Assembly: GCA_030374765.1 (NCBI GenBank)
Contig: JARGXX010000028.1
Coordinates: 62,001-126,000 of the forward strand
Length of the DNA stretch: 64,000 nucleotides
Source: Agarophyton chilense
Lineage: Eukaryota; Rhodophyta; Florideophyceae; Gracilariales; Gracilariaceae
Direction of reading: 5' to 3'
Part shown: one piece after another, positions 20,535-32,319 of the stretch
How positions within the stretch are numbered: the stretch's first letter is position 1
Layout: each line of letters begins with the position of its first letter
The notes under the pieces: model-generated
What the model saw: the letters and a program-made list of their open reading frames with translations, nothing else
What the model was told of the DNA's origin: nothing
Databases searched by the model: none
Program-made: the position numbers and the translations under genes

Positions 20535-21268
20535 TTATTCGCCGATGGCGACCGTCCCCTCCCAAGGGTCGACGTCCTCGTCTGGAGTTGGCGTCGAGAG
20601 ATTATCCATTTGGGCCATCATAATGGCCACGGACGCGGGTAGATTGATACCAATCACTGTACGTTTGGGTAACCGCACGGGTTTATCCCGGAAGTTGCTG
20701 ATTGTGACCAAGAAGGACCTGTTGGGGTGGATGTCCATTCCTCCATTGGCCATCAAGGTAAGGTGCTTCAGAACCGTTTTCAGGTGGTTCTGAATCGTTA
20801 CGAGACCTGAAAACTGGGAACGGACCGATATAGCGATTTGGGTCATCGGCGGTGTCGTTATGGCCTTTGACAGGCGAACCTTATTGGACTTCGTGTATTC
20901 GGAGACAACCGCCCGTTTGCGGTTAGCTTCTGGCCCTGGGGTGAACCAGTTATGGAGAGGGAAGGTGCGGGGTAAAACGCGACTTTCCTAAGGCCTGGAT
21001 AAATGGCCTTAATGTATCGGTCGATAAAGGAGGTCCCTAGGATTGCTTCAGCGCCTAAGTTAGGACATACAAGGAGCCACGTGCGGACTTTGAATTGTCC
21101 TGTCTGGAGGTAAATTGGTACTATCCCTTTAATTTCCATTGGTCTACGAGACGCATCGGTAATCCTTGGGGTCTTCCTTGCCTGAACGAAATATTGCCAC
21201 CCCGGTGGGGGCAGCTTAGTATGGAACAAGTTGGGACCAGCGCCTGTGTCCAATACAGCTTTGGTCAC
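20535..21268 (-). CDS. Element A aspartic protease and linker
   Basis: The retropepsin active site AVLDTGAGPNLF is near the start, and ILGTSFIDRYIKAIYP is the second conserved strand. It would cut Gag-Pol. A stop near 20855 divides it from the 20535-20846 stretch leading to RT. Confidence 0.75.
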
Positions 21269-21422
21269 TCGACAGTTGTTGGAAAGAAGTCCTACGGTTA
21301 CTAGAACTTTATAGTTCTCTTTCCTGAGGATACAGACGGGGTCGTTACTGTGTTTCTATTGTGTTTCATCCTGAGTGGTCCATGGTGGGTGGTTGGTGTT
21401 GGAAGGTGAAGGGCTCTTTGGC

Positions 21423-23818
21423 TCATGCCCGTCCAATTGGTTGATGCAGGGGCTTGAAGAGGGAGGATTCGCCTCGAGTCGTCCTTCTAGGAGTTTTCCG
21501 ATGAGGTTTCCGGTTCTTTCTGAGTATAGGATTCTTCCCGGGGGCGTCCGTAGGATTTACAATGACGTGGACCTGTGGGGCTTTGATCGGAGTATCCGGA
21601 GGCGTGGCAAAGCCTGAGCTTCCATAGGTCCCTGTGGCTCGTTGCTGTGCCTTGTTACACATTTCTTCGGATCTCCGCATCCTGTGATTCTCTTCCCTTA
21701 GGGCTAGTAGGGTTTTTCGTGCGTCCTCAGGCAGATACCTCGTACAGTCACAAGGCTGGGCCACTGACAGGCAGAGGAAGCAGGCCCTTGGGGAGCGAAC
21801 AAAAACATCCTTGCGGAGCGGAAAGGTTGAATACTTTGGTGTGGGTGGTCCAGTGGTCGCTGTAGTTCCCTAGGAGGTATATGGTGGGGGTCCGGACGGA
21901 GGAGCACTAAAATCGACCGCGAGGACATCTCCCGAATCGGCGCAATGGAGTGATGCATCCATGTCCGACTCCGTGGAGTTAACCAAATGGGCTTGGTTGG
22001 GTTTACGCAATGGAGTTGCGTGTCCTCTGGTTATATCAGCGTTGCGCCTGGAGGTCCTTTAGGTTTTGCCATAAACCTCGGCGTAGGTACCGAGCCTTCG
22101 GAAGGTGCATTGCGGGTTTTCCGTGTGGTTTTTGCGCACATGTGTCCGAATGGCAGAGAGCAATCCCGTTTTGAAGTAACGTTTAAGCCGTCCTTCGGAG
22201 CACTCGTTTCCACATCGGTAAGGCTTCTTCCATAGGTCGTCTGCGAAAGACAATTCGGTCATGTTGGAGTTCTGCCTAAAGGAGATGACTTCCTGGTGGG
22301 CATCCATTATAACGTCATCCGTGGCGTATGTTGCCAAGAGGAAATGAACGACCTGAAGGTATGACCTGAGGAGCTCACTATCTTAAGCATCAACGAGGTC
22401 AAATGTACCAGATATTTTCGACACCACTCGGTCTCGCGCCTCTTCTGTAAGGAAGAATTGGAAAAGGTACAGAGCGGCGCCCTCGTGGACAACGTTCTGC
22501 TCGAAAGCCGTACGGAACAAACTGAGAAACCTAAGGACAGAAATGGGATCAGAACACGAGAACTTGTCCGTAATGGCTAGTTACATCCGTTTGGCCCATT
22601 TGGCGACTCTGCGAGCCACCGAACCAGAATATTTTGCAGACATGTCGGCCAGCCAGTAATTCTGGTAGTCTAGAACCTTAAAGAAAAGTTCGTCTGTGGT
22701 TGTCAGTGTTGTAAGGCCTCGAATGGCAGCCTTATCCACTTCTGGGTCGATTGTTTCGGTCGAGGCCGATTCGGAATCACTCGTTTCCGAATGATCCCTT
22801 CTTTTGCCACTACTTTTCTTCTTTCTCCTGCGGTTGCTTCTTTTCTTTCCAGCGGAATAGGGAGCTAGAGGATCTATCTCTCTATCAGATCCGATGGAGC
22901 CCTGAGGTCGCTGTACCTCATATAATCAGTCGGGTGGAGCAAGCGGTCTCTCTTCTAGACGCGGAGCTTCTCTTCTACTCCTCGCTTGTCCCTCCCTTGG
23001 ATTCTCCTGGTGGGCAACTTGTCTCTCATCTAGATGCAGAGCTTCTCTTCCGCTCCTAGATTGTCCCACTATGGGGTTTTCCTGATGGTATTGCCGGCGA
23101 GGGGCGGATAATGCCGCCACTCCTGGCGAGGGGCGGATAATGCCGCCACTCCTGGGGATTCGGTAGCGGGTTCCCATATGGAGACCGGATGGTTAATTTG
23201 TGGTGGAGTGTTCCTAGGGACCAAATTGCCTGCCTGGCGGGTGACTGCTCCTTGAACGGCCTGTGGGAGGGAGTCTATGAATAATTTAGACTCCATTACC
23301 TTAGGGACGATTCGCGTGATGAGGTCATCCGTATGGTCAGCAAAGGCCATAGCGAGTCGCTTGTCCATAATGGGATCCGCATGGGCTGGGCAGAGCACAC
23401 GGGAACGGGGACAGAAAGGGTCGGGAAGCCCTGAGGGTAGGTTTTCTCTAATTCCTTCGGTCTAGTGGGTTTCTCCTTGAGGTGTACCTTGCCCTGAGGT
23501 GGCCCTCATGAGGCGTTCTCGTAAATGCGCTGCCACCATGGGTTCTCGGCGAATCCTTTCGGGGTTATCCAGGGGGGTCAGTACTTCTTGCAGCTGGCTC
23601 CTTGTGCTCCTGCGGTCGCGAGCGGTGTAAACCTCAGGGTCAGGCAACATCGCCGGCGTTGTAGTCGCACTTTGTCCTGCCGTAGGATTCCTATGGTCTG
23701 GTCGGTTGAGTGTGTTTCCTGTATCCATAATGGCGGTTGCTTCTGTACTTCTGGTCCAGTGAGGAATTAAACCAAAGGTTAGAATCCGAATAATTCTTGA
23801 TTCCAGTGGTTCGTTCAA
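21423..23818 (-). pseudogene. Element A gag remains
   Basis: Fragments in several frames at 21423-21764, 22059-22337, 23069-23398 and 23462-23818 fill the place of gag between the primer site and protease. A degenerate zinc-knuckle-like Cys cluster (CFLC, then CDC) precedes protease near 21770. Short tandem repeats at 22930-23160 give imperfect protein repeats. Confidence 0.55.
23095..23152. repeat. 29-bp tandem repeat in element A gag
   Basis: GGCGAGGGGCGGATAATG, continuing into CCGCCACTCCT, occurs twice in direct succession. Confidence 0.8.
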
Positions 23819-23835
23819 TTATTCCAAAGGTTTTT

Positions 23836-23853
23836 TAAGTCGGGAGACCAAAT
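23836..23853 (-). other. Element A primer-binding site
   Basis: Just inside the 5' LTR the minus strand reads TGGTCTCCCGACTTAAAA. TGG pairs with a tRNA CCA end. Element B has TGGTCTCCTGACTTAGAA at the same place, so both use the same primer tRNA, which I cannot name. Confidence 0.6.
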
Positions 23854-24298
23854 TGTAACGCAATTACGGGTGGGTCAGCGTATCGGTCTCGACCGGTGGT
23901 AGCGTGTTAGAGCAGATCCTATATTTCGAATCCTTGACAGCGGCACTCCTAGAGTACTTGGTGCTATGGGCTGTCGTTTACTGTATAGTCATACAGGTTG
24001 GAGCTACGGAAACAATGGCTTGAAGACCAAAGGGTGAAACTAATATACCAAGGGGGGTTATTTAGTATCTTAACGGTGCCTCCCGTACTCTAAGGGAGAA
24101 GCATCAGTCGAGCTAACTAAATAGTACTGGCGAGGCGCTGGGATCTCCCTAGAACTGTGATGCTAATCTATTACAATAAATAAATATGTTAATTATCCAC
24201 ATGAGTTCACCTGAGGTCGACCCGTCCACGTGTCGCCTGTAACATACCTCAAGGCCCGTCTGCTTTCAGGGCTCAACCGTTGTCATCGCTCTTTCACA
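23854..24298 (-). repeat. Element A 5' LTR
   Basis: In the element sense it starts TGTGAAAGAG and ends GCGTTACA (TG..CA). It is followed by the ATCCC target duplication at 24299-24303. Confidence 0.9.
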
Positions 24299-24303
24299 AT
24301 CCC

Positions 24304-24443
24304 ACGTGTATCATACCACCCCACAGACTATCTGCAAGGTGGCGCTTCATAACTTCATCCTAGCCGTTGCCCTCACTTATGAGTATCATTATACTTAGCC
24401 AAAAAAATATTCCATCGACATTCCGACAGTGCAGAATACTACA
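24304..24443 (-). repeat. Element B 3' LTR, right part
   Basis: It continues the LTR interrupted at 13994 and matches 33126-33264. It ends ATACTACA. A purine tract GTGGGGGATT (minus strand) adjoins it as the primer for plus-strand synthesis. Confidence 0.85.
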
Positions 24444-24737
24444 AATCCCCCACGTTAAGCGCGAAGCGCCAGCGACGGAAGACGTCCTTATGTACCTGAG
24501 TATGCATCGACGTTCCGAAATTTCCTCGTCTCCACGAAAGTACCATCTGTTACAACTTTCTCAGCGATGAACCCCTAGGCGCCGCACAACTCCAACAACG
24601 GGGATTTACCCTTCGAGAGTCCTCACGCCAGCAGTGGCTTCGGTTCGCAAGCTGCGGCGCCTTCGACCTTCCGATCAATGCGGTCCCCCGGCGTGGGTTG
24701 TCACTCCTGGCCCTTACAGCCTTCCGCTTCGGGTGTG

Positions 24738-26140
24738 ATGTCGAATGCGGGTTATGTATCCTCCGCTGGGTTCATTCGAGCGCCGTCTCGCCGGGCTCAA
24801 CGCAGCTATCCACATCTGGCGGACTTGGTGGTCAGAGACCCTCTCGACGATGCTGACCTCTTCGCCAGGCTCCCTGATTTGAGCCAGTCGCTCTTCGCGA
24901 TGAATTGTCGATCAACCGATACATCTTCAGCGGTTACCTTCCCGATGGCCTTCCGTACGCGGCTATCCGCAGCCACGATTGGCTTACTCACTCTGCTTTG
25001 CCAGATCAGGCGATTGCCCGGTATACCAACGAAATTATGTGTTCACTAAGCCGAGATAGCAGCGTCTGTACCGGTTCATTAGCACGGTCGATCTCACTGA
25101 AGATTGGAATCTGGATCCCTGGATGGCTTGCACGAATGGCAAAGGATACTCGTACATCGAGACCTCATACGAAGTCGACGTCGACGAATGGCGCTGCTTA
25201 CGCGATGTACGCAACGCGGCACTCTGCTTTCGTCGGCCCTTGCTCCGTGCGGACTTCCGCTTCCTCCATAAGAGAGACGTTCCGTACTAGGATAATCTTC
25301 GTTGGGAACGACGTACGAGATTTCGCTTCGGGTACCTGGTTCCATACCAAATGATCGAGATTGATCGAATTAGGCGGAGTGCTCGCGGCGGACGCTATGT
25401 CGCGCTGCCAGAACACTGGGCGGAGATCAAGAGCCCTCGTGGATGTCCGGTGGAGCTTCCTCCTGCCATAACCTATATCGGTTCGGCTTTGATCAACGAC
25501 CCGTTCTCGGGATACTGGACGGTCGTGTTCTCCGAGTTCATTGCCAAGATATCAGCTTATATCCTCTGGGATGCAAACGATACCTATCGGGTGTATTACA
25601 TGTCGCCAACAGCGCGGAGATATGCGAGACAACTCGATCTTTCCCTTATGTTGGGGTCCCGTGCCAATTATGACGAATTCCTACTTGGTAAACTTGATCG
25701 ACAGTATCGAATGAGATGGGGTTCCATTGGAGCAATCAGATAGAGGCACAAGGGTGCGCCATCGAGATCATACGCCAGGACGCACAGCTAATGCTGGAGG
25801 TTTTCTCTGGTACAATCCCTGGACCAGCCAGATAATCACGTCTGATCAGGCTCGTGACCTTCGTGCGAATCCTAGGGAGTGCCCTCCAAATCAGCGTAAT
25901 GGATATGTGTACGAGTCCACACCCTCTGAGTTTGCAGATCAAGAGTATGAAGAAGCTCCAGGTGCTGATGCAGAACTCGATTTCGAGGATGAACCCGAAC
26001 TATCCAGTACTGCGCCTGTGATGGCTGCTTCGCCCCCAACGGCTACGACACCGGGTGTCAACCCGTCAATGGGATACCATCATGGGTTCACCCAACAACC
26101 GAGCGATGCAAAGGATCTCTTTTTGGCACCGTTGAAATAA
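24738..26140 (+). pseudogene. Antisense accessory ORF of element B
   Basis: This is the counterpart of 14851-16853, again opposite to pol and between the chromodomain and the 3' LTR. It starts MSNAGYVSSAGF at 24738 and runs through frame changes near 24905, 25047 and 25740 with one TAG (25288-25290), about 467 codons. Readable stretches include YLPDGLPYAAIRSHDWLTH, LTEDWNLDPWMACTNG, PVELPPAITYIGSALIND and GGFLWYNPW, then an acidic tail. Similarity to the element A protein is weak but in order: the MSN..Y start, an LP[DE]..Q..A block, then a D-E-x-LL-x3-L..WG block before F[FL]WY. AATAAA signals follow at 26368 and 26460. It has no known family. Confidence 0.55.
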
Positions 26141-26274
26141 TTCCTCGTAGACGCGGGTTTCCCAGAAACACAGCTGTAGGGCGATCGTACTGATCTTACG
26201 TCCGTTCTGAGAAATCATACCGCGGGTAAGTACTTTGACCGCTAGATGTCGTCAACACTTTTGAGGCGATAACA

Positions 26275-26555
26275 TAAACCAAGTTCTTCTGTCTCCGTGA
26301 CTTCACGTTTCTCTAAGTACTTCTTCTTCTTCTCGAGTCTTCTCGTCTTCTTTTCTCACATGCTTCTAATAAACCAAATTCTTCTTTTTCCGTGTCCTCA
26401 CGTTTCCCTAAGTACTTCTTCTTCTCGAGTCTTCTCGTCTTCTTTTTTCACATCTTTCAAATAAACCAAATTCATCTGTTTTCGTGCCTTCACGTTTCCC
26501 TAAGTACTTCTTTTTCTTCTCCAATCTTTTCGTCTTCTTCTCTCACATCTTTCTT
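26275..26555. repeat. About 92-bp tandem repeat, 3 copies
   Basis: Each unit contains AAACCAARTTC, CACGTTTCYCTAAGTACTTC and a TTCTTC-rich tract. On the plus strand two units carry AATAAA (26368-26373 and 26460-26465) after the antisense ORF. On the minus strand the last unit overlaps the Arg-rich end of pol. Confidence 0.8.
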
Positions 26556-27708
26556 CGGAAGGGAAGGGGTATTCACAGTCGCTTCGCGAAATCACGTCTA
26601 AAAAGCCCATCATCGCGGTGTCAATTTCTGTAGGGAGTAATAGTCGAGCGCGACGATGATAACGCACAACCTGAGAGCGCGGGAAATGAGTGATAGGCTC
26701 CCACGTATCCGCTTCCGGAGTAAAACCGTAGTAACTGACACGATACAGTAGTCTGTGGGTTTGTTCGTCTTCGCCGTGATCGATGATGCGACCTATGACG
26801 TATTCCTGGGCATTTCCCAATGTTTCGGCGGATGGCTCAAAGTTACGGGTCAGCGGCTTATACCGTCTGACAAACGAACGCGTTGAATCCTGACGGGATA
26901 TGGCAACGTTGTCGTTTCCTTGAACCTTCCGAGAGGGCGCATGGGAACTCCCTATATCTTCAGCTTGAACCTGCGTAGTCTGTTCGAACAGCTGAGGGCC
27001 TTTTTGTGCCTCTGTAGCGTGGTTTTCGGCTTCGGACTGCACAGTCGTCGGGTCTACGGTTATCCATTTTTCTTCAAGTTTCTTGTTCTGTCTGTTCTTC
27101 TTAGGGTTCTGAGCCAAGCTGGGCTTCTTCACCGAGGATTCTGCTGGAGGTGCATCCACAACTAATAGAGGTTTAGCTTCATCTTCGCCTTCTTCTTTTT
27201 GGTCGGCTGCCCAGCGCGATCGCTCAGCGAGTGGAGTTTCACTTGACAGTTCAACCCGGAACGGGTGATGGCCTGTGTGCACCCGCTTCTGGACCGGATC
27301 TAACTGGACCAAATTTGAAAATATCTTTCCTGTCTTCAGGTACTGTGGTCGTACTAGAGTGCTGGCTTTTGCCACGAGGATTATTCCGATTTTACGGAGA
27401 ATTGCCTTGGAATGCCACTGTACTGCCGCGCAGCGGGAGATCACGAGCCGTGTCAGCGCCGTGTGCCACGGGAGGCGGATCGTCTGATTGGACGGGTAGC
27501 TCTCGTTCCTGCTGATAAACTGCGCTTTCTTTCTCAGTTTCCTGGGGTTCTGGGTTGTCTGGTGCGGTTTCAACACGATCGCGCGTTCAACGTCCTCTCC
27601 TTTCTTCAGGACTACCGTGTCATCGGTGAGCTCCATTACCTTGAAAGGTCCAGATGCCACCCGTAGCAATTTTTGACCTGGTCCATCCTGCTTCTCAAGT
27701 CGTTCCAC
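26500..27708 (-). CDS. Element B pol C-terminal region with chromodomain
   Basis: This 402-residue frame continues the integrase. The early part (FKVMELTDDTVVLKKG) is the GPY/F-like module that precedes the chromodomain. A long charged linker follows. The chromodomain is AQEYVIGRIIDHG, YRVSYYGFTPEADTWE and SQVVRYHRR. The tail is strongly basic (ERRRRKDWRRKR). Confidence 0.8.
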   Translation of the reverse strand: MERLEKQDGPGQKLLRVASGPFKVMELTDDTVVLKKGEDVERAIVLKPHQTTQNPRKLRKKAQFISRNESYPSNQTIRLPWHTALTRLVISRCAAVQWHSKAILRKIGIILVAKASTLVRPQYLKTGKIFSNLVQLDPVQKRVHTGHHPFRVELSSETPLAERSRWAADQKEEGEDEAKPLLVVDAPPAESSVKKPSLAQNPKKNRQNKKLEEKWITVDPTTVQSEAENHATEAQKGPQLFEQTTQVQAEDIGSSHAPSRKVQGNDNVAISRQDSTRSFVRRYKPLTRNFEPSAETLGNAQEYVIGRIIDHGEDEQTHRLLYRVSYYGFTPEADTWEPITHFPRSQVVRYHRRARLLLPTEIDTAMMGFLDVISRSDCEYPFPSEERCERRRRKDWRRKRST

Positions 27709-27768
27709 GCGAACAATCGTGTATCCTCGGACCCTGAGATCTGAAAACTGTCTTCGACGTCGGGCGTC

Positions 27769-28180
27769 CTAACTATGTTTGTAACGCGCTTTCGTTTTCG
27801 CCAATTCTAGAGCCGCCTGCTCTGTCCTTAACCTCAGGTCGTTTCTCCATCTCAGATGGTTCTTTGCCAGTGTTGATTTGTCTTCCTCGACTTCATCCAA
27901 CCTCATAGGCAGTGAAGGTGGGCTACGTGATATCACGAGATCAAAAGGAGCCGCTTTGGTAGACGTATGCACTTGCGTATTGTATGCATAACAGAGTCTG
28001 TCTGTGTACATGTCCCACTCCTTCGGGTGGTCCACGATGTAATGCCGAAGAGCGACTTATAACGTACGGTTGTAGCGTTCCACCTAACCATTAAACTGTG
28101 GATGATAAGTCGAGGTAAACTCGTTTTTGATACCTAATGTTCGGCAAACGTTCTGAAAGAACTTAGCGACAAACTGTCTT
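27769..28180 (-). pseudogene. Element B integrase, C-terminal half of core only
   Basis: The sequence begins inside the core at QFVAKFF, right after the place of the second catalytic Asp, and passes the E-containing VERYNRT region with two stops into WDMYTDRLCYAYNTQVH. The first half of the core, the zinc finger and nearly all of RNase H are missing. Confidence 0.75.
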
Positions 28181-29116
28181 CAAAGTCTTGAAGGTTTCGG
28201 GTTCGGCGGGTCAGAATTCTTCGAGCTTACCAGGCTGTCCTTTAGGCAGCAATGAATTCAATGGAGCTGCAATGTGCGAGTAGCGAGGTATGAATCGTCT
28301 GTAGCCGTAACATAATCCAAGGAAGGATCGCAATTGAGTCTGTGTGGACGGTGGTCACGATTTGCTGACTGCCGCTATCTGAACATCATGAAGTGCAAGC
28401 TGAACACGCCTAAATATGTGGCCCAAATACTTAACAGAATTAGCGAACCATTCGCATTTCTTGAAGTTCAGAGTTATACCTACCTGCTGTCTGCAACGCT
28501 CTTAAGATTTCCTCCACATATCGCATATGACTCCCATACCTTGAGAGAAGATGATGACATCGTCCAAATAGACTAAACCTTTTTTCCGTTTATACTTCGA
28601 GATTAATATGTCCAGGGCTCGCTGGAAAGTCGCCGGAGCATTGGTAAGTCCAAAGAGCATCCGCTTGAAAACGTATAGTCCATCATGTGACACAAATTCA
28701 GTTTTATCCTGATCTTTTTCTGCTACAGGAACCTGCCAATAGCCAGTTTTAGCGTCAAGCGTTGTTAACACGTTCGCATTGCTTAAGCTGTCTATAACCT
28801 AGTCCGTGCAAGGTAGTGGATAGGTATCCCGTATCGTAACTGCGTTGAGTTTCCGGTAGTCGACACAGAATCGTAAGGAACCATCAGGTTTTGGGAGTAA
28901 CACAACAGGTGAAGCCCAAGCAGATTGTGCTGCTTCTATTACTCCTGCTTCGAGCATCTTGGCAACATTGTCCTCCTCGATGTGACGAGTTCGCAGTCCT
29001 GCTCTGTAAGGTGGCTGAGAAATGGGACGAGATCCCGGAATAACATCAATATGTTTTTCTGTAGTGGAGATCTCTCCTAGTTTTCCACTCCACACAGAGG
29101 TATACTTTTTCAACAT
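28181..29116 (-). pseudogene. Element B reverse transcriptase
   Basis: RT motifs are SAWASPVVLLPKPDGSLRF, VDYRKLNAVT, LTTLDAKTGYWQVP, FGLTNAPATFQRAL and the catalytic YLDDVIIFS. Near 28190-28340 the RNase H start ([12 protein letters not shown], then FKTL) is joined straight to integrase. There are stops at about 28798 and elsewhere. Confidence 0.8.
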
Positions 29117-29494
29117 TTGTTTGATTCTTTCCTTATATCCTTCGGGAACATTCTCGAGAGCAAGTTCTTCTACCAGTTTGTCCGGGTCCTTTTGTTCTTC
29201 TGTCGGTTGCGACTGCTCTCTGGGACCTTCATGTCCGCCAGTTTATTCGTTTGACACATCAGTGAACCCTAGCACTTATGCGGTAGAGACATGAGTCGAA
29301 ACTACTGCTATTGGGTGCGGTAGGGTAGCTGCAACGATCTGATTTTTCGGTAAATGATAATCATTATCGATAACGTTACTAATAAGTATTCGGAAGAGTT
29401 TGTCCTGTTCAACTTGGGCCATTGCAGTCGCTTCGAAAAGTCCTCGATGCTCGTACATTGTAGCATTAGGATGGATTACCACGAAACCGTGTCG

Positions 29495-29974
29495 TTATGT
29501 TATCACTTGTACCCAGGTTTGGGATTGAGCATTTAACACTGTAGGTTTCGACACACGAATCTTTGGTGATGTACGACCAAGAGCCAACTCGTATTCCATT
29601 GAAGGTGGAAGTGGAGCAGCTGTAGGGACTCTTCGTAGTGGTCTTCTCACTATAGGCATTGTCGAGCCATCGTCTAACGAGACTAATCGACTCCGAGGGC
29701 GGATTACTTCGACAAATCTGTCACAATAATCACACCCCAGAACAACTCGTGCGGCCAGTGACTTGCAGACAATACACGTCACCTTCACTGAAAATTGTCC
29801 GAGTCGAACGAGCAACTTCACTGTTCCAAGTGTTCTAACTGCATTCCTATTGGCATCTCGGATATCCTGCAACGGACCGTAACGAATTTGTTCCTGATCT
29901 GTGGGACCTAGTTTGGATATTCGAATAAAGTTCGGTCCGCCGCCTTTGTCAAGAACTATTAGGCAGCGGATCAA
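29495..29974 (-). pseudogene. Element B aspartic protease
   Basis: The fold is retained (VVLGCDYCDRFVEVIRP is the second motif), but the active site reads VLDKGGGPNF, that is DKGG in place of DTGA. The protease is therefore expected to be inactive. Confidence 0.7.
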
Positions 29975-30366
29975 TTAATCCTTGTCCGAGCTGATATCGG
30001 CATAAACGTTATAGTTTCTCTTCTGCATTATCATAAGAAAGTATTCCCGGTTCGAGGGACAAGTATACCGTCTCCAAGCATGTTTGAGTTCACATTCAAA
30101 CTGTACTCGCTTTCCAACGAACAGATTCAATCCTCTCGCCAGAAGATGATGAGTCCTCATCAAGACCTTGGGTTTCCAAGCGCGGGAACAAGGAGGCGAG
30201 TACTCTCTGGTCGGCTCTACGCGATGGAATAGGGCCGACCCCCTAGGGATTCCCTTACTTAGTTTCCCGATTGAGGCGGGTCGTTCGCCCTTGGGGCGTT
30301 GCTTCCAACTTGTGAATTAGCCTGTGGTTCTTCAGTGTTCTGAAATATGAGAGCTCCAGATTGACG

Positions 30367-32319
30367 TCAAAGATGGTAAATAAGCCATGCTTTCACCTTC
30401 GAGTAGGTACCAGGCGGCACTCGGCTTCTTTCTTCCTCTGAGAGAGTCTCGTAATTCGTGAGGACTCGAACTAAATCTTTTGCAGGAAGGGTACATTCTG
30501 AAGACAGATGATGACGGCCATAGGACAGATAGCAAATTAATGCTTCACGGCTTGCTGCCGACCTCCATTGTGATCGAGACGCTATTCGTGTGTCCACCCA
30601 TCCAGGTTTGCAATTCTTGAATCCTCCTTCCGGGGGTTTCATGTATGCACGGGGTACTGGGCGTGGGCCCTCCATACCCATTAGAGCTCCTTCCTCCTGG
30701 GATTTTGAGTGAGGTAGATCCTCTGTGGGCACCGATGAGTGCCAATAACCCATAAGGTGATTAGCATCGTGTTGCGATTGGTTATCGTGTCTAACAAATG
30801 ACGACTCTCGAGAATCCACTGGAGATTCCAGGTGGAACAACTTTCGAGTGGACTTCGCGGCTGGTTTATGTCTTTCCTCTGCTTTCGAGGCGCCAAACAT
30901 TATGGTGTTCCGCGTATCTCCGAGAGCTCTTACCGCGTCACCTTCAGATTTAGCAAACTGAACCAACTCCAGAAATGGGGTGCTTTCATGCTTTTCTCGA
31001 AATCGATCCACTAGAGATTTGATTTTGGGATCGAGTCCATCGATGAAAAAGGTAATCTTGTCCTCCGTTTAGTGAACGTTTCCACAGCGCATGTCCATTC
31101 TGTTAAGCCTCGAGCTTTACTCTGCTTCTCCCTCACCAGGTTTCTGGGTCACAGCACGAAGATCCAGGATAGCCTGTCGGATTGCGTTCGATGTCGCATA
31201 GCCGTGCAGTAAGTAATGTACTGCCTTTGGCCAGGATGTTACAATTCCTTCATCAGCGGTCAGGGATCCGCAAACAGAAGGATATTGCTCGGACGAAAAA
31301 CCCGTCAAGAAATGTGGTAATGAAACCCATGTTTGAGGTTTACTCATTTCTAAGGTGTCCACCTCTGCAAAAAAACGAGTAAGAAACTCGAGAACGAGAA
31401 TGGGCGTTTTTCCATCAATGACCAGATCATTCAGTCCAATCTTCAACCGCCTAATGTGATCCTTAACCTTTGCGGTTTTGCGACCAGATCGTTTCTTTCC
31501 TCCTTTCCTTAAGCGATAATAAATGTAGTCCAGGACCTTTCCATACAACGGATTCGTACAAAGAAGTGGCCCGAGACGCTTGTACTTAAGACCTTTCTTC
31601 TTTAATAGCCAAGAAGACTTGTTCCTCTTCTTCGAACGGGAACTACGATGAACATCATCACTAGCATCGTCAATGAACGTATTCCACGAGTCAGGCTTGT
31701 CAGAACTGCATTTTTCATCCTCCGAGCCTGATGAATCATCACTCGTGTCTATCTTGGAGTTTTGCTTCTTGCAACGTCTCGACTTTGATTTCTTCGAACG
31801 CTCCTCCCTCAAGGGGACTTCATTTTCGTCTTTCACCACTTGGGTAGCAGTAGTCTGCGCATTCACCACTGCGTCCAGGCGTTTTAGAAGAGGGTTAACT
31901 CGAGTGAGGATTTCCTCCACGTCTACTGTCAGGCCCGGTAAAGCCTCCGGAGCATAACCATGCCTTTCCATTACTTGGTTCAAGTCCTCTCGCACGGTTC
32001 TCACAATCGCGGGCATCGGGTCCCTTTCTTTTCGAAGAGCGAGTACGCTTTGTTATCGACACAAGCGCTCGACTGCTTCGGTAATGATCGCCATATGCGA
32101 TTTTAATCCAATGATTCGCTCACCATACGCGTTTGACTCAGATTTGAGACTAAGCACCCGAGCGAGTAAATCATTTCCTCAAACAGGGGTTACGGCCTGT
32201 TGGTCACTAGGTTCATTATGGGAACCATCGGCCTCCGTGGTTGGTTCAATAGCCAACTCCACGGGCATGGGTACATACGAGAGATCTCGTCTATCGGCCA
32301 CCGAACGAGAGCGAGTCAT
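30367..32319 (-). pseudogene. Element B gag
   Basis: It starts at the ATG at 32319 (MTRSRSVADRRD). The 31117-32016 frame has a Lys/Arg/Ser-rich region (SKKSKSRRCKKQ) followed by a capsid-like helical part. The 30367-31011 frame ends in a zinc knuckle CYLSYGRHHLSSEC, where the second Cys is Ser. There are stops between the blocks. Confidence 0.65.

Larger units (their letters stand above)
13995..24298 (-). mobile_element. Ty3 chromovirus A (inner element)
   Basis: Two 445-bp LTRs (13995-14439 and 23854-24298) enclose a minus-strand gag-pol of Ty3 order (PR, RT, RNase H, IN, chromodomain) plus a plus-strand ORF. The 5-bp ATCCC duplication at 13990-13994 and 24299-24303 flanks it. The unbroken sequence of the target is seen in the right LTR of element B (about 33120-33126), so the insertion is proven by an intact site. 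By hand count the LTRs differ at about 15% over the first 140 bases, so the insertion is old. Stops and frame breaks occur throughout. Confidence 0.9.
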
